Of a stretch of DNA of 9,291 bases, positions 1-7,141 are shown in pieces (position 1 is the first letter of the stretch; every line of letters starts with the position of its first letter). Under the pieces are notes generated by a model. The model made no database searches. It had not been told where the DNA came from and was given only the letters and a program-made list of their open reading frames with translations. The DNA lies in the NCBI GenBank assembly GCA_002068815.1, contig MWAC01000292.1, positions 1 through 9,291 on the forward strand, written 5' to 3'. This stretch comes from Firmicutes bacterium ADurb.Bin467. Its GTDB lineage: Bacteria > Bacillota > Clostridia > Christensenellales > Aristaeellaceae. The position numbers and the translations under genes were made by a program.

Positions 1-1617
1 ATACAGGTCTACGAGGAGACGTCGGGGCTCGGCCCGGGCGAGCCGGTCTATTCGACGGGCGCGCCGCTGTCGGTCGAATTGGGGCCGGGGCTGATCGAGT
101 CGATCTTCGACGGCATACAGCGCCCGCTGACCGCGATCCGCGCAAAGACCGGCGACCGCATCATGCGCGGCGTCGAGGCGAGCGCCTTGGACCGCGAGAG
201 GAAGTGGATGTTCGAGCCGACGGCGAAGGTCGGGGACCCGGTCTCCGGCGGGAGCCTTCTCGGGACCGTGCAGGAGACGGCGGTCGTCGTCCACAAGATC
301 ATGGTGCCGCCGAACATCCGGGGAACCGTGAAGGAGATCCGGTCGGGCGGCTTCACGATCGACGAGGTCGTGGCGATTCTCGATACACCCAATGGCGACG
401 TCCCGCTCACGATGGTGCAGAAGTGGCCGGTCCGCAGGGGGCGGCCGTACCTCGAAAAGCTGCCGCCGAGCGAGCCGATGGTCACCGGCCAGCGCGTGAT
501 CGACACGTTTTTCCCGATCGCCCGCGGCGGCGTCGCGGCGGTGCCCGGCCCGTTCGGGAGCGGCAAGACCGTCGTCCAGCACCAACTCGCGAAGTGGGCG
601 GACGCGGACATCATCGTCTACGTCGGCTGCGGCGAGCGCGGCAACGAGATGACGGACGTCCTGATGGAGTTCCCGGAGCTCCACGATCCGCGAACCGGCG
701 AGACGCTGATGAAGCGCACGGTGCTGATCGCGAACACGTCCGACATGCCGGTCGCGGCGCGCGAGGCGTCGATCTACACCGGCATCACGATCGCCGAGTA
801 CTTCCGCGACATGGGCTACAAGGTCGCGATCATGGCGGACTCGACGTCGCGCTGGGCCGAGGCGCTGCGCGAGATGTCCGGCCGCCTCGAGGAGATGCCG
901 GGCGAGGAGGGATACCCCGCCTACCTGTCCAGCCGCATCGCAGAGTTCTACGAGCGCGCGGGCTGGGTCAAATGCCTGGGCCCCGACGGGAGATCCGGCG
1001 CGATCTCCGCGATCGGCGCGGTGTCCCCGCCGGGCGGCGACATCTCGGAGCCGGTGTCGCAGGCGACGCTTCGCATCGTCAAGGTGTTCTGGGGGCTGTC
1101 GGCGCAGCTCGCGTACCAGCGCCACTTCCCGGCGATCGACTGGCTGACGAGCTATTCGCTGTACGTCGACCGGCTCGAAAAGTGGTTCGCGGACGAGGTC
1201 TCGCCCGAGTGGAACGAGATGCGGCGCGAGGCATTGCGGCTTTTGCAGCAGGAGGCGGAGCTCAACGAGATCGTGCGCCTCGTCGGCGTAGACGCGCTCT
1301 CGTGGAAGGACCGTCTGACGCTCGAGGTCACGCGCTCGATCCGCGAGGACTACCTGCACCAGAACGCGTTCGACGAAGTGGACACATATACGTCCTTGAA
1401 AAAGCAGATGCGCATGCTCGGCCTGATCCTCTCCTACCACAACCTCGGGCAGGAGGCGCTTGCAAAGGGCGCGCCGCTCTCGAAGGTGGCGAATTTGCCG
1501 GTGCGCGAGCGGATCGGCCGCGCGAAGTACATCCGCGAGGACGCGCTTTCGGAGTTCGACGCGATCGAGGCGGAGCTGGGCGACCAGATGGGCTCGCTGA
1601 CGGAAGGAGGCCGGTGA
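1..1617 (+). CDS. atpA: V-type ATP synthase subunit A (catalytic), 5' truncated by window edge
   Basis: This is the catalytic nucleotide-binding subunit of the V1 head of a bacterial V/A-type ATPase (also called NtpA). The frame is open from base 1, and the first visible residues ([16 protein letters not shown]) are internal family sequence, so the start lies upstream; the ATG at base 79 is internal. About 538 residues are visible, against roughly 590 for the family, so around 50 N-terminal residues are missing. The Walker A loop GPFGSGKT is at bases 547-570. The segment GERGNE, with the catalytic glutamate, starts at base 631. The Walker [19 protein letters not shown] region lies at about 830-890, and [12 protein letters not shown] follows near 1150. 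No frameshift is seen. AAGGAGG for the next gene lies inside the last codons (1604-1610), and TGA ends one base before the ATG of subunit B, so the two are translationally coupled. Whether the enzyme pumps H+ or Na+ cannot be told, because the K subunit is not in the window. Identification is certain by motif; the gene symbol is by convention. Confidence 0.96.
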   Translation: MQVYEETSGLGPGEPVYSTGAPLSVELGPGLIESIFDGIQRPLTAIRAKTGDRIMRGVEASALDRERKWMFEPTAKVGDPVSGGSLLGTVQETAVVVHKIMVPPNIRGTVKEIRSGGFTIDEVVAILDTPNGDVPLTMVQKWPVRRGRPYLEKLPPSEPMVTGQRVIDTFFPIARGGVAAVPGPFGSGKTVVQHQLAKWADADIIVYVGCGERGNEMTDVLMEFPELHDPRTGETLMKRTVLIANTSDMPVAAREASIYTGITIAEYFRDMGYKVAIMADSTSRWAEALREMSGRLEEMPGEEGYPAYLSSRIAEFYERAGWVKCLGPDGRSGAISAIGAVSPPGGDISEPVSQATLRIVKVFWGLSAQLAYQRHFPAIDWLTSYSLYVDRLEKWFADEVSPEWNEMRREALRLLQQEAELNEIVRLVGVDALSWKDRLTLEVTRSIREDYLHQNAFDEVDTYTSLKKQMRMLGLILSYHNLGQEALAKGAPLSKVANLPVRERIGRAKYIREDALSEFDAIEAELGDQMGSLTEGGR

Positions 1618-1618
1618 C

Positions 1619-3001
1619 ATGCTGAAGGAATATTCGACGATTCGCGAGGTCGTGGGGCCTCTGATGGTGGTCGAAGGGGTTGCCGGCGTCAAGTACGACG
1701 AGCTGGTCGAGATCGAGCAGGCGGGCGGCGAGGTCCGCTTCGGGCGAGTGCTCGAGGTCAGCGGCGACCGCGCGATGCTGCAGCTGTTCGAGAGCTCGCA
1801 GGGGCTGAAAATCGAGACGGCGAAGGCGCGCTTCCTCGGGCGCTCGATCGAGCTTTCGGTGTCGATGGACATGCTCGGCCGCGTGTTCGACGGGCTTGGA
1901 CGCCCGCGCGACGGCGGGCCCGAGATCATCCCGGAGATGCGGCTCCCGATCAGCGGCGCGCCGATCAACCCGTCGAGCCGCGACTACCCGGACGAGTTCA
2001 TCCAGACCGGCATCTCGGCGATCGACGGCCTGAACACGCTGGTGCGCGGCCAGAAGCTGCCGGTGTTCTCCGGCTCCGGCCTCCCGCACGCGAACCTCGC
2101 CGCGCAGATCGCCAGGCAGGCGAAGGTGCTCGGCGACAAGACGGACAACTTCGCCGTCGTGTTCGGCGCGATCGGCATCACGTTTGAAGAGGCGGACTTC
2201 TTCATCAGCGACTTCCGCAGGACCGGCGCGATCGACCGCGCGGTGTTGTTCATGAACCTCGCGAACGACCCGGCGATCGAGCGCATCGCGACGCCCAGAA
2301 TGGCGCTGACCGCGGCCGAGTACCTCGCGTTTGAGAAGGACATGCACGTGCTGGTCATCCTGACGGACATCACGAACTACGCGGAGGCGCTGCGCGAGGT
2401 GTCCGCCGCGCGCAAGGAGGTCCCCGGGCGGCGCGGCTACCCGGGATACCTGTACACCGACCTCGCGTCCTTGTACGAGCGCGCGGGGCGCATACGCGGG
2501 AAGGCGGGCTCGGTCACGCAGATTCCGATCCTGACGATGCCCGAGGACGACAAGACGCACCCGATCCCGGACCTGACCGGCTATATCACCGAGGGGCAGA
2601 TCATCCTCTCGCGCGAGCTGCACCGGAAGGGCATCGAGCCGCCGATCGACGTGCTGCCCTCGCTCTCGCGCCTGAAGGACAAGGGAATCGGCGTCGGCAA
2701 GACGCGCGAGGACCACGCGCCGACGATGAACCAGCTTTTCTCCGCGTACTCGCGCGGCAAGGACGCGAAGGAGCTCGCCGTGATCCTCGGCGAGGCGGCG
2801 CTCTCCGACATGGACAAACTGTACGCGAAGTTCGCGGACGCGTTTGAGAAGGAGTACGTGTCGCAGGGGTACGGGGCGAACCGCCCGATCGCGTCGACGC
2901 TCGACCTCGGCTGGAAGCTGCTCAACATGCTTCCGCGCTCCGAGCACAAGCGCATACGCGACGACATGCTCGACAAGTACCTGCCGACGGAGGCGAGCTA
3001 G
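1619..3001 (+). CDS. atpB: V-type ATP synthase subunit B (non-catalytic, regulatory)
   Basis: This is the non-catalytic B subunit, which alternates with A in the A3B3 hexamer of the V1 head. It has 460 residues, the normal family length. As expected for B, the P-loop is degenerate: [10 protein letters not shown] at 151-160 replaces a Walker A motif. Other family blocks are [14 protein letters not shown] (182-195), [18 protein letters not shown] (214-231), [20 protein letters not shown] (250-269) and [20 protein letters not shown] (271-290). PSLSRL (347-352) includes the conserved arginine region at the nucleotide interface. The start is supported by AAGGAGG at 1604-1610 inside the end of subunit A, 8 bases before the ATG, and by the typical N-terminus [18 protein letters not shown]. 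Its TAG stop is followed with no gap by the ATG of subunit D. It is also known as NtpB. No oddities are seen. Confidence 0.97.
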   Translation: MLKEYSTIREVVGPLMVVEGVAGVKYDELVEIEQAGGEVRFGRVLEVSGDRAMLQLFESSQGLKIETAKARFLGRSIELSVSMDMLGRVFDGLGRPRDGGPEIIPEMRLPISGAPINPSSRDYPDEFIQTGISAIDGLNTLVRGQKLPVFSGSGLPHANLAAQIARQAKVLGDKTDNFAVVFGAIGITFEEADFFISDFRRTGAIDRAVLFMNLANDPAIERIATPRMALTAAEYLAFEKDMHVLVILTDITNYAEALREVSAARKEVPGRRGYPGYLYTDLASLYERAGRIRGKAGSVTQIPILTMPEDDKTHPIPDLTGYITEGQIILSRELHRKGIEPPIDVLPSLSRLKDKGIGVGKTREDHAPTMNQLFSAYSRGKDAKELAVILGEAALSDMDKLYAKFADAFEKEYVSQGYGANRPIASTLDLGWKLLNMLPRSEHKRIRDDMLDKYLPTEAS

Positions 3002-3637
3002 ATGGCGCTTTTGAACGTCAACCCGACCAGGATGGAGCTGACGCGGTTGAAGCGCCGGCTCAAGACCGCGGTGCGCGGGCACAAGCTCTTAAAGGACAAG
3101 CGCGACGAGATGATGCGCAGGATCGTGCTCCTGATCCGCGAGAACGCGAAGCTCCGCGAGCGCGTCGAGGGGGAGCTCTCCCGCGCGCTCGGCGAGTTCG
3201 CGCTGTGCCGCGGGCTGATGGAGCCGGAGGCGCTCGAGGAGGCGGTCATGTACCCCGCGCGCACGGTCAAGCTCGAGGTCGGGAGCCGGAACATCATGTC
3301 GGTCGACGTTCCGACGCTCTCGGTCGAGGCCGGCGAGGCGCGGCTCTCCTACGGCCTCTCCGACACGACCGCGCAGCTCGACGGCTCGATCGCGAGGCTC
3401 TCGGAGCTCTTGCCGGAGCTTCTGAAGCTGGCCGAGATCGAAAAGACCTGCAACATGCTCGCCGACGAGATCGAGAAGACGCGCAGGCGCGTAAACGCGC
3501 TGGAGTACGTGATGATCCCCGACCTCGAGGAGACGATCCGCTTCATCGCGATGAAGCTCGACGAGAACGAGCGCGGCGCGCTGACGAGGCTCATGAAGGT
3601 CAAGGAGATGATCTTCGAGCGCGACCAGGTCGTGTAG
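3002..3637 (+). CDS. atpD: V-type ATP synthase subunit D (central rotor shaft)
   Basis: Subunit D forms the long coiled-coil shaft that turns inside the A3B3 head and transmits torque to the membrane ring. It has 211 residues, normal for the family. The N-terminal helix carries the signature NPTRMELTRLKRRLKTAVRG (7-26) and continues as a charged coiled coil to about residue 60. A more variable middle section follows, then the C-terminal helix with RRRVNALEYVMIPDLEETIR (161-180), which is the other half of the shaft. The ATG directly abuts the stop codon of subunit B. A GGAGG at 2989-2993, 8 bases upstream, lies inside the B coding sequence and supports this start and translational coupling. 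The A-B-D order matches the usual end of such operons, and a hairpin follows. Also known as NtpD. Confidence 0.95.
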   Translation: MALLNVNPTRMELTRLKRRLKTAVRGHKLLKDKRDEMMRRIVLLIRENAKLRERVEGELSRALGEFALCRGLMEPEALEEAVMYPARTVKLEVGSRNIMSVDVPTLSVEAGEARLSYGLSDTTAQLDGSIARLSELLPELLKLAEIEKTCNMLADEIEKTRRRVNALEYVMIPDLEETIRFIAMKLDENERGALTRLMKVKEMIFERDQVV

Positions 3638-3658
3638 AGAACATACGCAACGCACCGA

Positions 3659-3692
3659 AGCCTGAAGACGCAGTTCTTCAGGCTCTCGTTTA
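3659..3692 (+). terminator. Hairpin after the V-ATPase operon, probable weak terminator
   Basis: AGCCTGAAGA (3659-3668) pairs perfectly with TCTTCAGGCT (3675-3684) around a 6-base loop. The bases after the stem, CTCGTTTA, are only modestly T-rich, so termination may be partial and ksgA may receive read-through from the ATPase operon. The hairpin starts 21 bases after the atpD stop codon, as expected for an operon end. A role as an mRNA-stabilising 3' hairpin is the alternative. Confidence 0.6.
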
Positions 3693-3702
3693 GGGGAAGA
3701 GG

Positions 3703-3786
3703 ATGGAGCTCCGCCGCGGGGAGACCGCCGGGCGCGCGATCGAACGGCGCAAATTATGCGAGGAATGGGAGAGAAGGCATGGCTGA
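3703..3786 (+). other. Possible 27-codon leader ORF overlapping the ksgA start
   Basis: An ATG at 3703 opens a 27-codon frame (starting MELRRGETAGRAIERRKLCE, ending at TGA 3784-3786). It overlaps the first 8 bases of ksgA in another frame. A purine-rich AGGGGAAGAGG (3692-3702) sits immediately upstream, with AGGGG 6 bases from the ATG, a better ribosome binding site than ksgA's own. The peptide is strongly basic and arginine-rich and matches no family I recognise. The arrangement would allow translational coupling into ksgA. A frame this short in GC-rich DNA can arise by chance, so this is a candidate only. Confidence 0.25.
3767..3772 (+). promoter_or_regulatory. Likely ribosome binding site of ksgA
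   Basis: GGGAGA lies 6 bases before the ATG at 3779. The GAAGG at 3773-3777 is only one base from the ATG and too close to serve. The site is weaker than the AAGGAGG sites elsewhere in the window, which fits modest expression or coupling to the short upstream ORF. I see no convincing sigma-A promoter in 3638-3778. Confidence 0.45.
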
Positions 3787-4621
3787 CATTTCGTGGGGAC
3801 TGCGCGCGAGGACGCTGCTCGCCCGCGCGGGCTTTCGGCCGCAGCACTCGCTCGGGCAGAACTTTCTGCTCGACGACGATGTGCTCGAGCATCTGATCGA
3901 CCTGTCGGGCGTCGGGCCGGACGACCATGTGCTCGAGATCGGGCCGGGGCCGGGCGTGATGACGCGGCTGCTCGCCGGGCGCGTGAGGCGCGTGACCGCC
4001 GTCGAAATCGACCGCGCGCTCGAGCCGGTGCTTTCGGAGATGCTCTCGGGCGTCGAGAACGCCGAGGTCGTCTACCGGGACGCGATGAAGGCCGACCTGT
4101 CGGAATTCGTCGGCGGCCCGTTCCGCGTCGTCGCGAACCTGCCTTACTACATCACCGCGGACGCGGTCCTGAAGGTATTGCTCTCGGGTCTCCCGGTTCT
4201 GAGTCTGTCGGTGATGGTGCAGAGGGAGGCCGCCGAGCGGATGCTCTCGCAGCCCGGCGACAAGAACTGGTGCCTGCTCGCGGCGACGGTTTCGTATTTC
4301 GCGGACGCGGCCGTGCTCGCGGAGATCCCGCCGGAGGCGTTCGAGCCGCGGCCGCACGTCGCGAGCGCGTTTCTTCACCTCGACGTCTACCGAGAGAAAC
4401 CGGTGAAGCCCCGCGACGAGGCGCTGTTTTTGAAGGTGCTCGCCGCGGCGTTCGCGATGCGCAGAAAGACGCTCGTCAACAACCTGAAGGCCGCGTTCGA
4501 CCTCGACTCGGAGCGCGCGAAGCGGATCGTCCGCTCGGTCTCTGAGGATGAGCGCGTGCGCGGCGAGGCGCTTACCTTGCAGAAACTCGCGGAAATTTCG
4601 GACCGGATCGGGGCGCTTTAG
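3779..4621 (+). CDS. rsmA: 16S rRNA (adenine(1518)-N6/adenine(1519)-N6)-dimethyltransferase
   Basis: Also named KsgA. It uses S-adenosylmethionine to dimethylate two adjacent adenosines in the 3' hairpin of 16S rRNA, a late 30S maturation step in the cytoplasm. It has 280 residues, the usual length. The N-terminal SLGQNFL (24-30) and the SAM-binding loop LEIGPGPGVMT (52-62) are intact. The acidic residues contacting the ribose and adenine are visible at E76 (in VEID) and D101. The catalytic NLPY (120-123) is followed by YITADAV. QREAAERM (148-155) and FEPRPHVASA (188-197) are further family blocks, and the small helical C-terminal domain contains RRKTLVNNL (228-236). Nothing essential is missing. 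The start fits the short N-terminal helix before the SLGQNFL block. In many Bacillota ksgA follows rnmV (RNase M5); here it follows the V-ATPase genes instead. Loss of this enzyme is the classic cause of kasugamycin resistance. Confidence 0.95.
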   Translation: MADISWGLRARTLLARAGFRPQHSLGQNFLLDDDVLEHLIDLSGVGPDDHVLEIGPGPGVMTRLLAGRVRRVTAVEIDRALEPVLSEMLSGVENAEVVYRDAMKADLSEFVGGPFRVVANLPYYITADAVLKVLLSGLPVLSLSVMVQREAAERMLSQPGDKNWCLLAATVSYFADAAVLAEIPPEAFEPRPHVASAFLHLDVYREKPVKPRDEALFLKVLAAAFAMRRKTLVNNLKAAFDLDSERAKRIVRSVSEDERVRGEALTLQKLAEISDRIGAL

Positions 4622-4640
4622 GAGCGCCCCGGTCTGTTCT
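4604..4640 (+). terminator. Strong hairpin overlapping the ksgA stop codon, probable terminator
   Basis: Bases 4604-4617 pair with 4623-4636 around a 5-base loop: a 14-bp stem with two G-T wobbles and a perfect core GGGGCGCT/AGCGCCCC. The TAG stop codon (4619-4621) lies in the loop. The following TTCT is short, so this is not an ideal intrinsic terminator. A run of seven T at 4667-4673 lies further on and may help stop any read-through before the glg promoter. Confidence 0.6.
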
Positions 4641-4683
4641 GCGCATCGGACAAAAAAACACTGTAATTTTTTTCACTCCGGAT

Positions 4684-4719
4684 ATGGCTTTTGTTGGGAA
4701 TTTGCGCTATAATGTTATG
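4684..4719 (+). promoter_or_regulatory. Probable sigma-A promoter of the glgCDA operon
   Basis: A perfect -10 box TATAAT is at 4708-4713. The best -35 candidate, ATGGCT at 4684-4689 (18-base spacer), matches only three of six consensus bases (TTGACA), and no extended -10 TG is present. The box lies in the most AT-rich stretch of the window, with A7 and T7 tracts upstream (4652-4658, 4667-4673) that could act like an UP element. Transcription would start near 4720, giving a leader of about 52 bases before glgC. A weak -35 suggests dependence on an activator. Confidence 0.6.
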
Positions 4720-4749
4720 TGTAAGTTACAGTGCTTCTATTCCGGGAAT
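4720..4749 (+). promoter_or_regulatory. Two short dyads at the predicted glg transcription start, possible operators
   Basis: TGTAAGTTACA (4720-4730) is a perfect 5-bp dyad around one central base, located at the predicted transcription start. ATTCCGGGAAT (4739-4749) is a second perfect 5-1-5 dyad nine bases further on. In addition CACTGTAA (4659-4666) is the exact inverse of TTACAGTG (4726-4733), so the same half-site flanks the promoter on both sides. Such symmetry is what a dimeric repressor or a looping regulator would use. Each repeat alone is short enough to occur by chance, so the assignment is tentative. Confidence 0.3.
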
Positions 4750-4771
4750 CTTTACCATATAAAAGGCAGGG

Positions 4772-5983
4772 ATGAACGACATGAGAAAGAAGAGCTGCAT
4801 CGCGATGCTGCTGGCGGGAGGGCAGGGGAGCCGGCTGGGGCTCCTGACGAAGGTGGTCGCAAAGCCCGCGGTCCCGTTCGGCGGCAAGTACCGGATCATC
4901 GATTTCCCACTGTCCAATTGCGCGAATTCGGGGATCGACGTCGTGGGCGTGCTGACGCAGTACCAGCCGCTGGAGCTGAACCGGTATATCGGCTCCGGGG
5001 CGCCTTGGGACCTTGACCTTACGAACGGCGGCGTATTTGTGCTCCCGCCGTATATGAAGGCCAAGAGCGGGGAATGGTATCGCGGAACCGCCAACGCCAT
5101 CCACCAGAACGTCAGCTTCATCGAACAGTACGACCCGGACTACGTGCTCGTGCTCTCGGGAGACCACATCTACAAGATGGACTACAACAAGATGCTCGCT
5201 TCCCACATCGAGACCGGCGCGGACATCACCATCGCCGTGCGCCCGGTTCCGTGGGAGGTCGCGTCGTCGTTCGGCATCATGAACGTCGATCCGGAGAACA
5301 CCATCGTCGAATTCGAGGAGAAGCCGAAGCTCCCCAAGAGCAACCTGGCGTCGATGGGCGTCTACATATTCACGTGGCCGGTGCTCAAGAGCTACCTGGA
5401 CAAGGATGCCTGCGACCCCGCCTCGAAGAACGACTTCGGCAAGAACGTGATCCCGGCGATGCTTCACGACAGGTTGAAGCTCAAGGCGTACGCGTTCGAC
5501 GGCTACTGGAAGGACGTCGGGACGATCGAGAGCCTCTGGGAGGCGAACATGGACCTTTTGAAGATCCCGCCGGAGTTCAACCTGAGCGACGCGCGCTGGC
5601 CGATCTACGCCCGGAGCCCGGTGCTCCCGCCGCACTTCATCGGCCAGCGCGCCTCGATCGAGCACAGCATGATCGCCGAGGGCTGCGAGGTCAACGGCAC
5701 CGTCCGCAAGAGCGTGCTCTTCTACGGCGTCGAGGTCGAAAAGGACGCGCTCGTCGAGGACAGCGTCATCATGCCCTATGCGCGCATCGAGGCCGGGGCG
5801 GTCGTCCGGCGCGCGATCGTCGCGGAAAACTGCGTCGTCTCGGCCGGCTGCGTCGTCGGGGAGGCGAACGGGGACATCGCGCTGGTCGGCCAGGATACCG
5901 CGCTTCCGGAGGGCTGCCGCGTGCTCGCGGGCGAGCAGGTCGACCGGCTGGATGTCGCAAGAAGGAGGCACGACGCGAAATGA
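4772..5983 (+). CDS. glgC: Glucose-1-phosphate adenylyltransferase, catalytic subunit
   Basis: GlgC converts glucose-1-phosphate and ATP to ADP-glucose and pyrophosphate, the committed step of bacterial glycogen synthesis. It has 403 residues from this start. The nucleotidyltransferase domain (about 10-265) has [12 protein letters not shown] (12-23), [20 protein letters not shown] (31-50), [11 protein letters not shown] (128-138) with the metal-binding aspartate D131, FEEKP (181-185) with the sugar-phosphate lysine K184, and [20 protein letters not shown] (244-263). The left-handed beta-helix domain with hexapeptide-like repeats follows (about 290-385). All catalytic residues I can place are present. 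Two starts are possible: ATG 4772, with AAAGG 5 bases upstream, and in-frame ATG 4781, with AGGG 9 bases upstream. The second gives [14 protein letters not shown], closest to typical family N-termini; the difference is three residues. The stop codon overlaps the glgD start by 4 bases. Confidence 0.95.
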   Translation: MNDMRKKSCIAMLLAGGQGSRLGLLTKVVAKPAVPFGGKYRIIDFPLSNCANSGIDVVGVLTQYQPLELNRYIGSGAPWDLDLTNGGVFVLPPYMKAKSGEWYRGTANAIHQNVSFIEQYDPDYVLVLSGDHIYKMDYNKMLASHIETGADITIAVRPVPWEVASSFGIMNVDPENTIVEFEEKPKLPKSNLASMGVYIFTWPVLKSYLDKDACDPASKNDFGKNVIPAMLHDRLKLKAYAFDGYWKDVGTIESLWEANMDLLKIPPEFNLSDARWPIYARSPVLPPHFIGQRASIEHSMIAEGCEVNGTVRKSVLFYGVEVEKDALVEDSVIMPYARIEAGAVVRRAIVAENCVVSAGCVVGEANGDIALVGQDTALPEGCRVLAGEQVDRLDVARRRHDAK

Positions 5984-7116
5984 AGGACATCATGGGCATC
6001 ATCTTCACGACCAAGGACGACCTGTCGCTTCGCGAATTGACGAGCGCCCGCGCGGTCGCGGCGCTTCCGGTCGCCGGGCGCTACCGCATCGTCGACTTCG
6101 TTCTCTCGAACCTCGTGAACTCCGGCGCGCGCAACGTCGGCGTCATCATGCAGCGCAACTACCACTCGCTGATGGACCACCTGGGCTCCGGCAAGGAGTG
6201 GGACCTGCACACGCGCAACAACGGCCTGTTCATTTTGCCCCCGTTCTTGACGCAGGAGAACGGCGGCGAGTACGCGGGCGTGCTCGACGGGCTGCGCGCG
6301 AACTTCGACTACCTCCGGCGCTCCCGGCAGGAGCTCGCGATCGTCACCGGCAGCAACATGGTGTTCAACATGTCGTTCGAGCCGATGATCCGCCAGCACG
6401 AGAAGACCGGCGCGGACATCACGATGCTCTACACGAAGGTGCGCGCGTCGAACATGGAGCTCGGTTCCGCGCAGAAGCACGCGCACGCGTTTTTGAACGT
6501 CGCGGAGGACGGGCGCGTCGTCGACATGGAGGTCAACCCGAACGCCGCGAGCTACAACAACATCTCGATGAACGTGCTGCTCGTCAAGCGGACGCTGCTC
6601 ATCCACCTGGTCGACGGCGCGACCGCGCACGGCGCGCACGACCTCGACCGCGACCTTCTGCAGCCGTCGATCAAGTGCTGCTCGCTCAAGGTCTACGGCT
6701 ACGAGTTCGACGGCTACTGCCGTCCCGTCGAGACGATCCGCGGCTACTTCCGCTGCAACATGGACCTCCTGGACCTGGGCGTCCGGCGCGAGCTGTTCAA
6801 GACGATGCCGGTCTACACGAAGATTCGCGACGAGGTGCCGGCGATCTACCGCAGCGGAAATTCCGTCAAGAACTCGCTCGTCGCCGACGGCTGCGTGATC
6901 GAGGGCAGCGTCGAAAACTGCGTGCTGTTCCGCGGCGTGCGCATCGGGCGCGGCTCGTCGGTCAAGAATTCGATCATCATGCAGGACAGCAACATCGAGG
7001 AGTTTGTCGAGTTGGAGAACGTGATCCTGGACAAGGCCGTCACCATCCGCAGCCACGGAAGGCTGATCGGCCAGATGCAGTATCCGATCGTCATCGGCAA
7101 GAACGTGACGCTGTGA
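5980..7116 (+). CDS. glgD: GlgD, catalytically degenerate ADP-glucose pyrophosphorylase paralogue
   Basis: GlgD is a GlgC paralogue found mainly in Bacillota. From established work it forms a hetero-oligomer with GlgC and raises its activity while being inactive or nearly so alone. It has 378 residues, normal for GlgD. The fold is recognisable from [20 protein letters not shown] (34-53), SGKEWDL (70-76), [20 protein letters not shown] (240-259) and a C-terminal beta-helix (about 290-370). The catalytic motifs are gone: the glycine-rich nucleotide loop is replaced by [14 protein letters not shown] (7-20), the catalytic SGDH reads TGSN (123-126, Asp to Asn), and [12 protein letters not shown] of GlgC reads [12 protein letters not shown]. 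The ATG overlaps the glgC stop (ATGA, 5980-5983), and AAGGAGG at 5962-5968 supports it with an 11-base spacing. The N-terminus MKDIMGII matches the family, so the open frame upstream is not coding. Confidence 0.93.
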   Translation: MKDIMGIIFTTKDDLSLRELTSARAVAALPVAGRYRIVDFVLSNLVNSGARNVGVIMQRNYHSLMDHLGSGKEWDLHTRNNGLFILPPFLTQENGGEYAGVLDGLRANFDYLRRSRQELAIVTGSNMVFNMSFEPMIRQHEKTGADITMLYTKVRASNMELGSAQKHAHAFLNVAEDGRVVDMEVNPNAASYNNISMNVLLVKRTLLIHLVDGATAHGAHDLDRDLLQPSIKCCSLKVYGYEFDGYCRPVETIRGYFRCNMDLLDLGVRRELFKTMPVYTKIRDEVPAIYRSGNSVKNSLVADGCVIEGSVENCVLFRGVRIGRGSSVKNSIIMQDSNIEEFVELENVILDKAVTIRSHGRLIGQMQYPIVIGKNVTL

Positions 7117-7128
7117 CGGGGGTTAGGG

Positions 7129-7136
7129 AAAGGAGG
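7129..7136 (+). promoter_or_regulatory. Strong ribosome binding site of glgA
   Basis: AAAGGAGG lies 5 bases before the ATG at 7142, the strongest such site in the window. It sits in the 25-base gap after glgD and fixes the glgA start. It suggests GlgA is translated independently rather than by coupling. Confidence 0.8.
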
Positions 7137-7141
7137 ATTTT

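Noticed and set aside
79..1617. ATG at 79 as the true start of subunit A
   Set aside because: The frame is open to base 1, and the 26 residues before this ATG match conserved V-ATPase A sequence, so the gene begins outside the window.
1328..3082. A 584-codon open frame on the minus strand across atpA, atpB and the start of atpD
   Set aside because: It lies opposite three certain genes, is Arg/His/Leu/Val-rich as expected for the complement of GC-rich codons, and has no recognisable domain. The same holds for minus-strand frames at 3089-4378, 4715-5971, 5776-7056 and 7091-9064.
4647..4680. CGGA / A7 / T7 / TCCG hairpin as a second terminator
   Set aside because: The stem is mostly A-T with an internal loop and lacks a GC-rich base next to the T run. 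It is more simply explained as an AT-rich element upstream of the glg promoter.
4684..5016. A 110-codon plus-strand frame starting upstream of glgC
   Set aside because: It overlaps glgC in another frame, has no good ribosome binding site, and its first part covers the promoter region.
5074..5979. Upstream extension of the glgD frame within glgC
   Set aside because: The extension is Arg-rich out-of-frame sequence inside glgC. Family similarity begins exactly at MKDIMGII (5980), and a ribosome binding site precedes that ATG.
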